Origin: Acanthaster planci
Taxonomy: Eukaryota; Echinodermata; Asteroidea; Valvatida; Acanthasteridae
Length of the DNA: 64,000 nucleotides
Direction of reading: 5' to 3'
NCBI RefSeq assembly: GCF_001949145.1
Contig: NW_019091686.1
Span: forward strand, 124,001 to 188,000
In this document: in pieces, positions 26,001 through 37,400 of the stretch
Layout: the number at the start of each line of letters is the position of its first letter
Position numbering within the stretch: position 1 is the first letter of the stretch
Made by a program: the position numbers and the translations under genes
The notes under the pieces: model-generated
What the model was told of the DNA's origin: nothing
Databases searched by the model: none
The model's input: only the letters and a program-made list of their open reading frames with translations

Positions 26001-27820
26001 CGCTGCCTCTTAATAAAGTGCACTACATAAAGTGCTTTGCTGGAACCAAAACTACTTCGTAATAGAAGCAAAATGCCTCACTATAATTAAACCACAAGGC
26101 GACAATCCTCACCATACAGGTTTTCGAGCAAAGATATAACGTGAATCTCTACTTCCAATAACAGTTGAGTCGTCTTGGCAAAGCCCATCGTCCTTGTTCG
26201 TCAAGAATGAACCAGGAGAACACTGTTCAGACAGTTTAACGAAAAGAATAAATGTCGCACTTAAATTGAACAGTTTATTATAAATGAAAGAAAATTATTT
26301 GGCATTGCAGAATACATGTACAACTGGCTAAATGCGATATTGAAATTTGAATACAAAAATAAATCCCTATCAGAGAAAGCTTCTAATGTTGCTACTTTTA
26401 GTGATGACGTAAAAAAGCAAAGCTCTTTAAAAAAAAAAGACGAGAAATAATTAAATCAATGTAAGATCGTCTTAATACATCTTTGCAATCAAAAGTTGTC
26501 TCTTCTCAATGCATGGGAGAGTTTAAATGATTGAAACCTTGGAACAATTGCAGTTGTTAAGTATTGACATCCGTGAGCAGCCATTGCATTAAACGAAACA
26601 TAGTTTTATTTGCATTGTACTACTCACACTGGTCTTTTAAATGAATTTGCAGTTTCGTGCAAAAACCGCACACGTGCCAAACTCATTTTACACCACGAAC
26701 TATATTTGAAGCAAGAACGAGAAGGCCTTTTTATGCTTCAAAATATCCTGAGCGCAATCTCTAAACTACCTGTGGCATTATGTAAGAGGGATTTCCGATA
26801 ACACCATGCGACAATTTCTTTTTAGAGTGTGACAATGTTTCTGAAAAAAAACGGCGTAAGTACGCTTGCCCTGTCTATTGTCAGGAGATTGAAATGGAAA
26901 GATTTTCTATTTTCATTAACAAAGAACAAAATGGTAATTTTCATGAGGTATACGTACAGAACAGCTCTTGTACTTTTTTTTAACTTGTCCTTTAAATCAT
27001 TTCATCCGTCGGAAGTTACCGGTTATTGTACATAGTTGGTAGCAAAGTTGCAGACAAAACTTTGGCATTAATGAAAATTTACATTGACGGTTCTCATATT
27101 AGTTTCTCTTTGATTTAATAAATTTCGTTTAATGATTGATTTCTTCACAAACAAGCTCGTGAAAGAAAAAATGAAAGTGCATTTTGACATAAGCAAGCAT
27201 AACGTTTTTGTATCCTTATTACATGTAATTACCCATTTTTACCTTAGGTCATATTTTCTTATCCATTTCATCACTGAATCCAGAAGCTATTCCCTGTCCT
27301 CGCTCTTTAATCACATTTGTGATTAAATGACTCGGTAGTCTCGGGCCATTTCCGCTATAACTGCAGATGACATCTTATCAATTTAATTATAATTTCATCG
27401 ATTTCTTTTCCTTGGCTGCGTTTTACTTTTCGTTGTAAACGCAATCAGTGATAAAGATGGGAGGTCTACTTCATGCAGACACGTAGTAATTCGCAGTGCT
27501 CTATTTATTGCAAATTATACCTTGTGGCACGGCAGGATTTAAGACCACCGCCAGGTTTGGTTTAATGGCCCCTTTTATCCAAACTACACGAACATTGCTG
27601 TATTTTGTACCAAGGAACTTATCTCACCAATGTTTAGTCACTTGTAGATATGTGTTATTTACCCATTTCTCCATCCCAAGTAGTGTACATGCTTCAGTTA
27701 ACATGTACACACTGTAAAAGTGGGCATATTACGTTAGAGAAGTTTTCAAATTACATCGCCACAAACCGCAACATCAATGAACATTTTATACACATCACTG
27801 TAAACATGAAGGTCGCCCAC
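23045..27820. other. No supported gene
   Basis: Only short unrelated frames; none carries a domain I recognise. Confidence 0.5.
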
Positions 27821-27822
27821 TA

Positions 27823-27895
27823 CCTGGCAGAAGGGCGTGACTTGTTGCATTGAGAGTTGTGTAAAAAATAATTACCCTAGTTCCCTTCTGCCAGG
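27823..27895. repeat. 13-bp perfect inverted repeat with 47-bp spacer
   Basis: CCTGGCAGAAGGG at 27823-27835 is exactly inverted at 27883-27895. The spacer is unremarkable and no target-site duplication is clear. It could be a small foldback element or a hairpin. Confidence 0.6.
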
Positions 27896-28490
27896 CAAAA
27901 GAAATAGTAGAAATTAATAAAAAAAATTAAAGATGATTCTAAATTGGTAACTACTATCCATTTCCCCGTTGGTTCTATCGCTGCATACGTTACAAAACAT
28001 AACCAGCTTTCTTTGCGTACCTTGCCGCATGCATCACTAAAACAGATTTCAGATATGAATACATTACCTACAGACCAACAGCTGAAGTACATGATAAAAA
28101 CAGGCAACTGTTGTGTTCCCTGACGTCTATAGCAGCAACACATCATTATACTGGCACATTTTGGATTTATTTCCCCTGTCAGCCTATTTTATTTTTCTAT
28201 CGTTAGAAAGCATCACAGATGGGGTCATTTTCTTATTCAAGAGACCCTGTCCAATAGCCACGCGTGAGTACATCTGTTACGGCTGAAGTACATGAACAAT
28301 TTTTCTAGCAGCGCACAGGTGACGTTTCAAGCCATTTGGTACTTTTTCCAAGAGTCTTTCTTCCTATGAGGTTAACGCTGTTGAAATCCATGCCAGTGGA
28401 GTGTCAGTCAGGATTTTGTTTTATTTATTACTCACTATTTGGGATTTTTTTTATATTGGCTCGAAAGTTGATAAGTGTATTTTGAAAATA
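27896..28490. other. No supported gene; 3' flank of receptor 1
   Basis: No coding signal on either strand. The upper end probably includes the receptor 1 transcript end, whose poly(A) signal is annotated at 28492. Confidence 0.5.
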
Positions 28491-28491
28491 T

Positions 28492-28497
28492 TTTATT
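28492..28497 (-). terminator. Candidate poly(A) signal of receptor 1
   Basis: AATAAA on the minus strand, about 160 bases beyond the receptor 1 stop codon. Receptor 2 has the same arrangement at 59543-59548. Confidence 0.55.
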
Positions 28498-28658
28498 TAA
28501 CCGTCTTGTGTACAATGTCTTTTGAATATAATCATTTTCTATGAATTTGGTCGAGTTCAATGTAAATACTTCCTAACATGGTTACTATAGAGAAGGTAAA
28601 TTACACCATGTTTGTACATCACCAACACAATAAATATTCACGCACACTATGATTTGCT

Positions 28659-30389
28659 CTAGAAATATGTTTGTCTTAGAGAATATAAGTGAGGCCTGCC
28701 TCCACTAAGAATGGCCGTAGAAGAGTCCACTTTACGGTCCGCCGGCCGAACCAAAGTCTCTCCATATTCTACCATAGTATAGGATGAATCTGGTTCCATG
28801 TTACTCATCGACATTGTACGGCGTGGTCGCCGTCTCCTCTCCCATTTGTCAGGTTGGTATCGACGTGGGAGGCAATCACAGATTATCTTGATGAAGGCAC
28901 GCTTGAATTTACGACTAGCGAAGGCATAGATAGCCGGATTCAGTGCGCTATTGGCATATCCTAGCCATGTCACTACGGGAAATGTAATGTGGGGATTAAC
29001 AATACAATCTGGACATACTGGTGCCATGACATTGACAATAAAGAAAGGTAACCAACACATGATGAAGACACCCATGACAATACCGAGAGTTCGGGCAGCT
29101 TTATGTTCTCGGTTCATACCGGCAAGGAGAGATCGTCTTGCATTATTCACAGCATTCTTAGCTCCACCGTGGATTCCTCCAGTCATTCCAACGTTTCGAG
29201 CGTTATACCCATTGGTATAACCGGCCGAGTGGTGGTTGTTTACTGTTCCCCCACGATGTACTCTCATAGACATTGCACCTTGGTGATGGGAACCAGCATT
29301 AACTTTCCTCTGTCCACTTTTGATAACCTTAACTTGCTCAACAGCTGTTCGGTAAACTTGTGCATACATGAATATCATCAAAGTGGATGGGATATAGAAC
29401 GAAATGCAAGATGAAATGATAAGGTATGTAGCATCTTCGGGAAAAACGCAATCAGTATCTGGTCTATCAGGTGGTTCCACGGCTTGCCACCAAGCAATGC
29501 AAGGAAATGAGATTAACGATGAACAAATCCACACACAGGCAATCAGAAATATTCCCAGTTTCTTGGTCATTCTAGAGGGATAGCTCATTGGACGCGTGAT
29601 GGCCCAATATCGATCCACAGCAATCACACACAAATTGGTTATCGATGCGGTACACGCCAATATGTCAATTGCGTGCCACAAGTCACACCATGATTTGCCA
29701 AAGACCCACTCACCGAAACGGAGTTCATTATAAATAGCGAATGGTATGACTGTGGTTCCAATGATGAAGTCAGCTGAAGCAAGTGAGGCAATGAAAAGAT
29801 TGGTAACAGTTCGGAGGCACCTCTCGCGATAAATGGCGAGAATGACTAAGGTGTTTCCAAAGACTGTTAGAAGGCCGAGGACTGACAGCAAGCTACCGAC
29901 GATGACATCCTTAGCAAGGGTGTCTTCAACCGGTGGTTCTCTCGTTACAATATCTACCATAGAGGCAGAATTATTTAGCCAAGTTGTACTGATGAATGAG
30001 GTGGAATCCATCATTGTGGTCGTCTGGAATCTATCTGTTGTGGTCCCAGAGTCATAAATACCTGATGCTGCAGACGAAACGCTAGCTATACGCGCATCGT
30101 CTGTCGTATATGCCTTTGATATCGCTGTTGAGCCGGTGAGAAACTCCGATTGAGTAATGAACGCAACGGCAGATTGCTGGTGTTCCACTGTTGACCATGA
30201 AGCGCCCGTACTATCCGAAGTAATTCTCTGAATATATGTAGTACTGGGAGATGACGTTGTGGTCGAGTCCACAGTAATATCGGTGATATATTCGGCGGAT
30301 GTGTAGGCGAGATTCCTGGTCCAACTAGCCCACGTACCTTGCGACCCCGTGCTAACCCACGGGGGAGCTGTGCTCGGAGGACCTGCCAT
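28659..30389 (-). CDS. D1-like invertebrate dopamine receptor (INDR/Dop1R2-like), receptor 1
   Basis: Intronless 576-residue class A GPCR at the plasma membrane, predicted to bind a biogenic amine, most likely dopamine, and signal through G proteins. Seven membrane helices span about residues 163-490. Key residues: GN in helix 1 (N179), LASAD (D207), Cys235 with Cys314 for the extracellular disulfide, amine-binding Asp242, DRY at 259-261, Trp287, helix 5 serines 326, 327 and 330 before Pro334, CWLPFF at 445-450, NPAIY at 484-488, and cysteines 504/506 as likely palmitoylation sites. The third loop contains RVHRGG, the counterpart of the RIHRGG of insect Dop1R2/DAMB, which is my main reason for the subtype. 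The first ~160 residues are an unusual Ser/Thr-rich extracellular region with one sequon (N139) and no evident signal peptide. The C terminus QTYF fits a class I PDZ ligand. The start ATG has a good context (A at -3, G at +4). An octopamine or other amine receptor is the main alternative. Confidence 0.9.
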   Translation of the reverse strand: MAGPPSTAPPWVSTGSQGTWASWTRNLAYTSAEYITDITVDSTTTSSPSTTYIQRITSDSTGASWSTVEHQQSAVAFITQSEFLTGSTAISKAYTTDDARIASVSSAASGIYDSGTTTDRFQTTTMMDSTSFISTTWLNNSASMVDIVTREPPVEDTLAKDVIVGSLLSVLGLLTVFGNTLVILAIYRERCLRTVTNLFIASLASADFIIGTTVIPFAIYNELRFGEWVFGKSWCDLWHAIDILACTASITNLCVIAVDRYWAITRPMSYPSRMTKKLGIFLIACVWICSSLISFPCIAWWQAVEPPDRPDTDCVFPEDATYLIISSCISFYIPSTLMIFMYAQVYRTAVEQVKVIKSGQRKVNAGSHHQGAMSMRVHRGGTVNNHHSAGYTNGYNARNVGMTGGIHGGAKNAVNNARRSLLAGMNREHKAARTLGIVMGVFIMCWLPFFIVNVMAPVCPDCIVNPHITFPVVTWLGYANSALNPAIYAFASRKFKRAFIKIICDCLPRRYQPDKWERRRRPRRTMSMSNMEPDSSYTMVEYGETLVRPADRKVDSSTAILSGGRPHLYSLRQTYF

Positions 30390-32309
30390 GCTCCTGAACT
30401 ATCAACAACTGTAATGAAAGTCGGCGTAGAGAGTCTTTCAGGGAGTAGGTCCGCACTAACAGTTTCTCCCCACCAGGCGATTATTGATTGGAGCTGCGCC
30501 TGATTGGCTAAACGAACACTGCAAAACACATTCGAGTGTGATAATGGAACTTAACAGAGCTCCACCACCGAGTGCTTGAACTAAGGAAACTGTTATGTAA
30601 AAGGGCGCCACCATACGGAAAGATTCGGTATGCTTATATTTTAAAAAAACCTCAGGAACTAGAGATGGATGACGGAAACAGGATTTAAATTAATAGACAT
30701 AAAATGTGTAATGATACAGATTGAAATAAAAGGGTGCCAACATAATGGAAATAAAGAAGAAATTTCATAAAACTTCTATATGATCCTTTTTGAGTTTCAG
30801 CCTTGGTCCGCGAAGTAAACGATAAAACGTTTGACGCAGTAAAACAGTTGCCGAATTTTCGAAGCTTATTTTCACGAATAAATATAACAGTGGAATCAGT
30901 GTGAAACTTGTTGGTGACGCTTCTGTTGGGCTCTTGGTCCAGTACATCTGCATGCACTTTACATGATGGATTTAAAGCTTGTTTAAGCATGGTATGATCT
31001 CCAGCTGCTTTTTAACATCAATACACGTACGCTTGCAGCGTCTATATTTGTGCGTTTTCTCCTTTACCTACCTGTACATCTACATCCGCTTCTTTCAGCA
31101 AGCCTTGGATCAGTATCTAGGTCTACGGCAATCAAAATGTCAACGCTACAGCTTGTCAGTCGTCTCCTTAAACACACACGCATGTTTTGACAAGCCTAGC
31201 GAAGGGTTTACAACCGGGGAAGGCACATATGATTTGTACAAATATTGGAGACCCGCGAAATCTGCTCGGGTCGGATCGAATGTGTTTTGCTTTATCTTAA
31301 AGTGCAGGCCGTATCAGATTTCAGGTGAATGCGATATGGTAATAGGAAGGTAGTTTGCGAGGAATTGATCGATTGGTTCAGTCAATGTTTATTATCTCCA
31401 AAAACTTGTGCATCACAAATAGGAAAAACTTAATCATCCTCTTGACATACGTTTAGAAAGAGAACAGCATATTATCAGCATGATTAGACCAGCTTGAATT
31501 TCATAAGATACGGCCGTAGAAGAGGCAGACAAGATAAACACAAACCAAAGATGTGGTTGTAATATCATTACATCTGGTGCACACTTGTTACTGGAACTAC
31601 GAATGATCAGTAATAGGATTGACTAGTAGTGGTTTTGGGCAAGAAAGCATGCCGCCGCGGCACACTGATCTTTCACTTACCGCGCATAGACAGAATGAAT
31701 GACAAAAAGGTAGGGCCTATGTGAACAACATTCATAGTAACCAAATCAAAAAATGATTAAATTGGGGCTAGTGGCTGTCCTTAATTTGTACATGCACATG
31801 TTGGTCTTATTAATGGTTCGCCGATAGTCAACCGTTCTTCAAACTGTTACGCTTGCCATTAGTTGACAACCATGTACGACAAAAAAAATGTTTCTTCTAA
31901 AATTTATATTTTATCAATAGAGGGCGACAAACAAAATTAACATGCAGATCTAACGCGGCAAAGCACGGTTTTGATAGAAACTTGCAGAAATAAGTGAAGC
32001 CTATTGTAAAACACCCTATCGAGACTATCAGCCCCGAAATACTACGGCTATTGACCAACATGAACAAATCGAGCAGAGCCTTACATAAAAGTGTATGCCG
32101 GTGCTTTCTGTGTTGACCATCTTGACGAGTTGATTTTGGAAGAGCGCCCTCAAAAATGACGCTTACGCTTAAACTCAACAAAACGCATACCATGACAGAA
32201 GATCTAGAAAAATCACCCAGTAGTTAGTTCTTTGACTTATTTTCTAGAAAATAGTTGAAGTAGGTTTGCCCTATATCGGCATTTTTGAAGTTCAAAATTT
32301 CTGGTTGTT
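30390..32309. other. Receptor 1 upstream flank; no further gene supported
   Basis: A possible minus-strand splice acceptor (ctttcattacag, just above 30400) lies a few bases upstream of the receptor 1 ATG, so a non-coding 5' exon could be spliced on. No other gene is evident; the largest open frame (124 codons at 30979-31353, +) has no domain. Confidence 0.45.
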
Positions 32310-32327
32310 GCTAATGCATTGTGGGAA
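32310..32327 (-). promoter_or_regulatory. ZNF143/Staf-type binding site upstream of BORCS8
   Basis: Read on the minus strand this is TTCCCACAATGCATTAGC, which fits the degenerate Staf/ZNF143 consensus (YWCCCRNMATSCMYYRCR) at 16 of 18 positions. It sits 128 bases before the BORCS8 start codon. ZNF143 sites typically occur in promoters of housekeeping genes, so the transcription start is probably just downstream. Confidence 0.6.
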
Positions 32328-32432
32328 AACCTCCTTTCAATCCGTGCACTTTAATTCATCTGACAGAGCGCAAAAAATATCCTTCCTCCATGACGCAGCA
32401 GATATAGGGACTCGCGCATTTGGAGCCGCATA

Positions 32433-32444
32433 CGCGCTAGCGCG
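32433..32444. promoter_or_regulatory. CpG-rich 12-bp palindrome before the BORCS8 start
   Basis: CGCGCTAGCGCG is a perfect palindrome with four CpGs, ten bases before the start codon, in a locally CpG-dense stretch. It lies in the presumed 5' UTR. I do not know a factor for it. Confidence 0.4.
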
Positions 32445-32454
32445 ATATCTTGCT

Positions 32455-34457
32455 ATGGATTCTTTCGGTAGTCAAGCTCTTCTTCATGCATCGGTTAATC
32501 GAAGTTCAGGTGAGAAATGCAGTAGACTAGACTGCATATTTAGGCCACAGATAATGTTTACGACGTTTCGTATTTTTTTACATGGTTTGCATTATGTTTT
32601 CATCTCTGCATGTACAGATGTATGAGTCATGTACATATGTGCGTAGAGTAGGTGTGTTACGTCATAGTTGGGTCAGCCATCATCATGGCTAGCCTCGCTG
32701 TATCACAGCGTGTTAGTAAACGAAGAGTTCTGTATATGGACAACACTTGATGCACAAACCTGTGAGATTTGTCTTAATAAACCTTGGCCTAATTGTTTTC
32801 TAAGTGAATTCTTAACTTAAATTTCTCAGCTACATTTTACTTTTTGGGACGTGTTAACACTTCCTGGAGGCTTGTCATAAACATTTTAAGGGAAAATTAG
32901 AGTTTTCCGTGTGTGGTGTGTGGAACTCTTTTTTGGAAGAAAACACTGTTAATGATGTGTACCCCAAAACTGTGAGGTCCGACGTCTTCCCCGCTCCCAT
33001 GAGCGTGGTGGACGTTGAACCCCACAGTTCTGGGGGTAAATGATGTGCAGTAGCGCCCACGACATCAATCCAGTGGCAAACACCAATCTACAAGTACAAT
33101 GTATCATCCAAGTTCATTCACTTTCACACTAAGGATTAGGTTAGTCCAAGATTCAAACAACAATCGGACTCTCATTTTTATGCAAGGTTGTATTCTTTGC
33201 TAGTTCTAAGATAAAACTTGAAGCTATGCATGGTGGAAGTACTAAATTAGGTTAGGTTTGCGGTTGCACCATGTACAAGGAGTGTTGCTAGTTCTTGGAA
33301 GGAGCCAGTTCGGTATTTCAAAAAATTCAGGAATGAACTGCATGCCGCGCGTGAGTCAGTGTATTGCTGCATTGATAGGACAGACTATCACGCGCCTCGT
33401 GCTGAGCATGCACTGTTGGAATATCGAACTGGCTCATTATTTTAACTATGTATGTGTATAACGGTAAGATTAATATATCCATTTGTTTCTTGACAGATTC
33501 TGGTGACCCTGAGGTGGAATATCGTGTCAAGAAAGGTATGTGTGTGATATCTAATAACAATTCCTTGATGTAATAAATGCTAGTGTACTTGTAGCATATT
33601 AAACCATATTTGCCAAATTTGATTATTTGCTTCTGTTGGTCTGCCCCTCTAACAATGCTGTGCTTTAAATTTACTCTTGTTTTTCAATCATCTTAACACC
33701 TTTGACCTTTCATTCAACAGTAACTGAGAAGTTCTCGGAGTGTATGCATATCGTTGCCAATGAGCCTTCACTTGCCTTGTTTCGAATTCAGGAACACATT
33801 AGAAAATCTTTACCAAGGCTGGCAGAATGCAAGGTAAGCTTAAACCAAGTTAGCCTGACTGTAATTAAAATGTATTTCCCAAATCATCGTAGGAGAATAA
33901 AAGCCTCCAATTTTAAAGTAATCTGATGTACATGTATAGCTCCATTGACTTTGTTACAGAGTCTTCAGATTAAAGGTAATTTAGATTTGCACCCTTGTCG
34001 TGAATTAAGATTTTGTTTTATGTCAAGATTTTTTATCATTCTTTCTTAGATGGAACTTGGACAGACACAGCAACTTGTTCAAGGGGCATATTATGATGTG
34101 GATTATGCCATCAGGTAGGAAAGGAACCAGTCACATTGTTTTAAAGGCTCACCCTTTTAAAATAGTTGTTACAGATCACCACAGAACTTGCTCCAGCCCT
34201 AGTTTTCTTAAATTACTATGATGGGAACATACGATTTTCTATGTAGACATTACATGACAAATCTATTCTTCTGCCATCTGTTTCATTTCTCCATGATAAA
34301 TTTTTTGTAATCACATTCTGTCTACAGGGCTGTGAGTGAAATACAGAATAGCACTCATTCATTTACATCAATAGAGAATATGCTGAATGATTCCATAGCA
34401 CAAAAGAGACAACTCATTGCCAAGACACAAGCAGCTAGAGCAGCTAAAGCAAGGTAA
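32455..34457 (+). CDS. BORCS8: BORC complex subunit 8 (five exons)
   Basis: Exons 32455-32509, 33497-33535, 33721-33833, 34050-34114 and 34328-34457 join in frame to 402 bases, 133 residues plus stop. Every intron is GT...AG with good donors (gtgaga, gtatgt, gtaagc, gtagga) and pyrimidine-rich acceptors. Exon 3 encodes VTEKFSECMHIVANEPSLAL and then FRIQEHIRKSLPRL, matching the vertebrate BORCS8 (MEF2BNB) core of the type VTDKF...ANEPS.AL.R.QEH.R.SLP. Exon 4 gives QGAYYDVDYA, matching the following conserved helix. BORC sits on the lysosome surface and recruits ARL8 to couple lysosomes to kinesins; BORCS8 is a small helical subunit. The start was chosen because GctATGG is a strong context and the ZNF143 site lies just upstream; a longer in-frame ATG at 32266 is unlikely. 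The stop at 34455-34457 overlaps a donor-like AG|gtaaac, so an extra short 3' exon is possible. The human protein is about 119 residues. Confidence 0.88.
32960..33038. mobile_element. 79-bp palindromic foldback element with 9-bp target duplication
   Basis: Almost the whole segment folds on itself: the left arm (from TACCCCAAAACTGTGAGG) and the right arm (ending CCCCACAGTTCTGGGGGTA) pair over about 37 bases with few mismatches, leaving a tiny loop near ccat. The identical 9-mer AATGATGTG abuts both sides (32951-32959 and 33039-33047). A 9-bp duplication is the hallmark of Mutator-like (MULE) insertions, whose derivatives often have long inverted arms. It lies inside BORCS8 intron 1. Confidence 0.75.
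33302..33435. repeat. 134-bp inverted-repeat segment in BORCS8 intron 1
   Basis: GAGCCAGTTCGGTATT at the left is inverted at the right as AATATCGAACTGGCTC (one mismatch over 16). A further inner pair around gcatgc and cgcgcg suggests the arms extend with decay. No target-site duplication was found, so whether it is a transposon is open. Confidence 0.55.
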
Positions 34458-37400
34458 ACCACCTGTCAACTACCTGTCATCTGGCCAAATGAGAAGTGAA
34501 CTGCTACATGTAAAGTTACATGCAGTTATTTATAATAATGATAAAAACTTGTCCCTGTAGATATATAAATTATTAGGACACATGCACCCCTATCTGAGAT
34601 TCTTTGAACATGTTTGTTCCAAAATGCCATGGTGATGCTGGCTGTGGTTTGTGAGGGCATATCTTGCCACTCTAGATGCACAAAGTGGAAATTAACCCTA
34701 ACAGTCCCAAATCCTCCAATTTCAATACTATTTCACATACATCCTTGGGGGTTAGGGCTATAGGCACTGGTGAATGTAGAGTTGATATTTGACTTGGCAA
34801 ACTTAGAACCTGATATAGTACTTCCATGTTCCTGTATTATTGCCTTCAACAGAAGAGATTCTCCATTGACACTAATCAAAGATGAAACAGGTGAAACAGT
34901 CAATAGAGACTCCACATCTTGAGCACTGGATGTGAGGAATTTGGATGATGTAAGAAAACATGGCCTCCATTCCATACCTTGGAAGGCACGAGGATAAACT
35001 GAGGCAGGCAAGCACACCAGTTCTGTGTGTCATTTGTACGTGTAGTTTGTATTGTGTCATTGACATTTAAAGGCTTTTTGTACCACAAAAGCAGTGAATA
35101 CGTGCAGTTTATCCTGATTGTTGACCGTAGTGTTGCTTGATTTAAATGAAGCAATGTTGTTCAAAGCTAGCCTGTAGCATCAGTGATGAATCAATGGAAT
35201 GGAACTACATGAAATGTAAAATGAGTAGTTTTTATGCATTTTCATGATGTGTCCACCACATATCTAAAGGTGAAATATTGCTTACGCCATTTGATTTGTA
35301 AGCAGTTACATTCCTCTATTAAACAAAATATTAGTTTTGGACGATGACCAGGAATGTTTCAGTCCAGTTCAGTGTTGAAATTCGTACATTTCTTCAACAA
35401 GTGAAGTGAATAATGCACAAATTTTCGGAGAGATACCCAGTTCGAGTAACAAGGTCCATTTATTGTGCCATCCTGTCATGGATCAGTCTTCACCGGATTA
35501 AGGGGACAATTTCTTTGGTTGGGTAAGTTAGGAGTGAGTTGTGGGGACATTTTTCTGTCCTCATAACGTTTTCAGTCCCCACAAAATAGGTGAAGTTTTG
35601 TGTGTTTGTCCTCACAACCAGGGAATAAGTTTTTGTGATCTCGTAAAAAATGGTATGGCTAGTAAAGAAGTACAAAAAGAAGAAATCAAAGTTTGAAGAA
35701 AATGCAACAGGAATATAATAAGTGATCACAAAGTTTAAGTGTGGCGTTGATGTAAATGCAACCAGCTTTTGTGACTCTTGGCAGCAGCGGAACGATTCTC
35801 AAAGTGAGGAGGGTTGAAATTGTGATGCTACCAGGCATCAAACATTAAGCCCAGCCCTATTATAGGACCTGTCAAAAGTGGGGAAGCCATGCCCTCAGTC
35901 CGAACCCCTCGGTTCTGCCGCCGGTTGTGACACTTCAGCGAGAGACAAGGATGATATCAGTGTCTTTGTTTCTCTCGTCATTATCCAACTATCAAGAAAT
36001 CTTGGAATCAAAGAAATGATGTCTTCATAACTAGATTGCTATTGATATGTATCAAATGGAAAAAGTTAAATTGAAGTCTGCAGTGTTCTTCCAGGTAAAT
36101 TAAAAAAGTGCATTTTTTAACAAATGTAGCTATTACAATGTTTCCTGTTTTATTTGTGAAGTTCATTCCCTGTTAATAAGTGCACTACATAGATCTGTAG
36201 ATTCAATATCTGTTAATTAATGTGGTATACTGTATTTCCCTGAAAGCTGTCGTAAACACGCACCTACTTTCTTTCTGCGCATTAACTTCTCTCCTCTCCT
36301 ACCTACTCCAAGCCCCGCCCATCCCTCATCATTTTATTCCTTAGTGACTTTCCCTTGCCATGCTGTTATCCCAGCCAGCCTTGCTGTTGCCAAGTACTAG
36401 TTTGAAGAGCATGCTGCTTTTCAAATCTTGATGGCAAAATACAGTTCTCAAACAGTTAATGTGTGCCCCACGATGTAATCTGCAAAATTTAAATAGCGCC
36501 ACCATTTGACCCGACTTGGAAAGTTGATCATACTTCACTATTTTGGAGACCTCCTATTTTGTGTAGGTTACGGTTAATTAACAGGAATGATTGTCCATTG
36601 CTCCTGAGAACCTGGTGGGGAGTGATGGATGTGCTGATATTTGGGTGTTTTCTCAAAAAAGTTAAAGGAGGTATATAGAGACCCCAAAATGAAATCGCTC
36701 AAGTCGATTTCGTCAACTTGTATATGGAAAAATACTTCTTGTTCAATGTAACCTCCAGGCCCAACTGACCTTTTAAATTTCTTAATGGGAATGTGATCTT
36801 AATTTTATAATCGACCATTACTCATTAGAACTACATTGCATTTTTTCAATTAGTTAATGATGATCCCCATATAGTATTTGAAAGTTGCAAGTATACCCAT
36901 TTGTGCTTGATGCAATGTTCTGTTTCAATTTGGGATTTCCGGACATATTTTCTTTACTACCTGCTGAGGAATTATTATTGGGCGTGTGCGCGCCAGACAG
37001 ACATCACAGCATGAAACATTGAGTGGGAATTGTCAAATATATGACGTCAACAATTAAATGTGCACGCGCTTAACGCGGTCAATTGAGTATTGCATGCATA
37101 ATTGTGGGGTTTTTTACAGCTTGTTTCGTCAAAATTTATCTACCTTTGCTGCATTCTGCTGTAAGTATCCAGAAGTCTATGTTCTCTCTGAAGACTCTGG
37201 TTGATATAAAATAAGAGATGGAACAGAAATCTTAAATAACGTTCAATGTAATTTTGTTGTCACGTACATGACACAACCTGGGGTGCTTCCATCGTTTGGT
37301 TCGCGAAGACGAAAATGAACGTATTTATAAGATCCATTCTTAAATTTACTACTTCATTTTTAATTCTTTGGCAAGCGTAAAGAAATCAGAAAGTAGACTT

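Noticed and set aside
30086-30529. 147-codon minus-strand frame overlapping the receptor 1 start
   Set aside because: Out-of-frame shadow of the receptor 1 N-terminal coding region.
32266-32454. Upstream in-frame extension of BORCS8 exon 1
   Set aside because: It would overlap the ZNF143-like promoter site and adds residues with no counterpart in the family. The ATG at 32455 has the better context.
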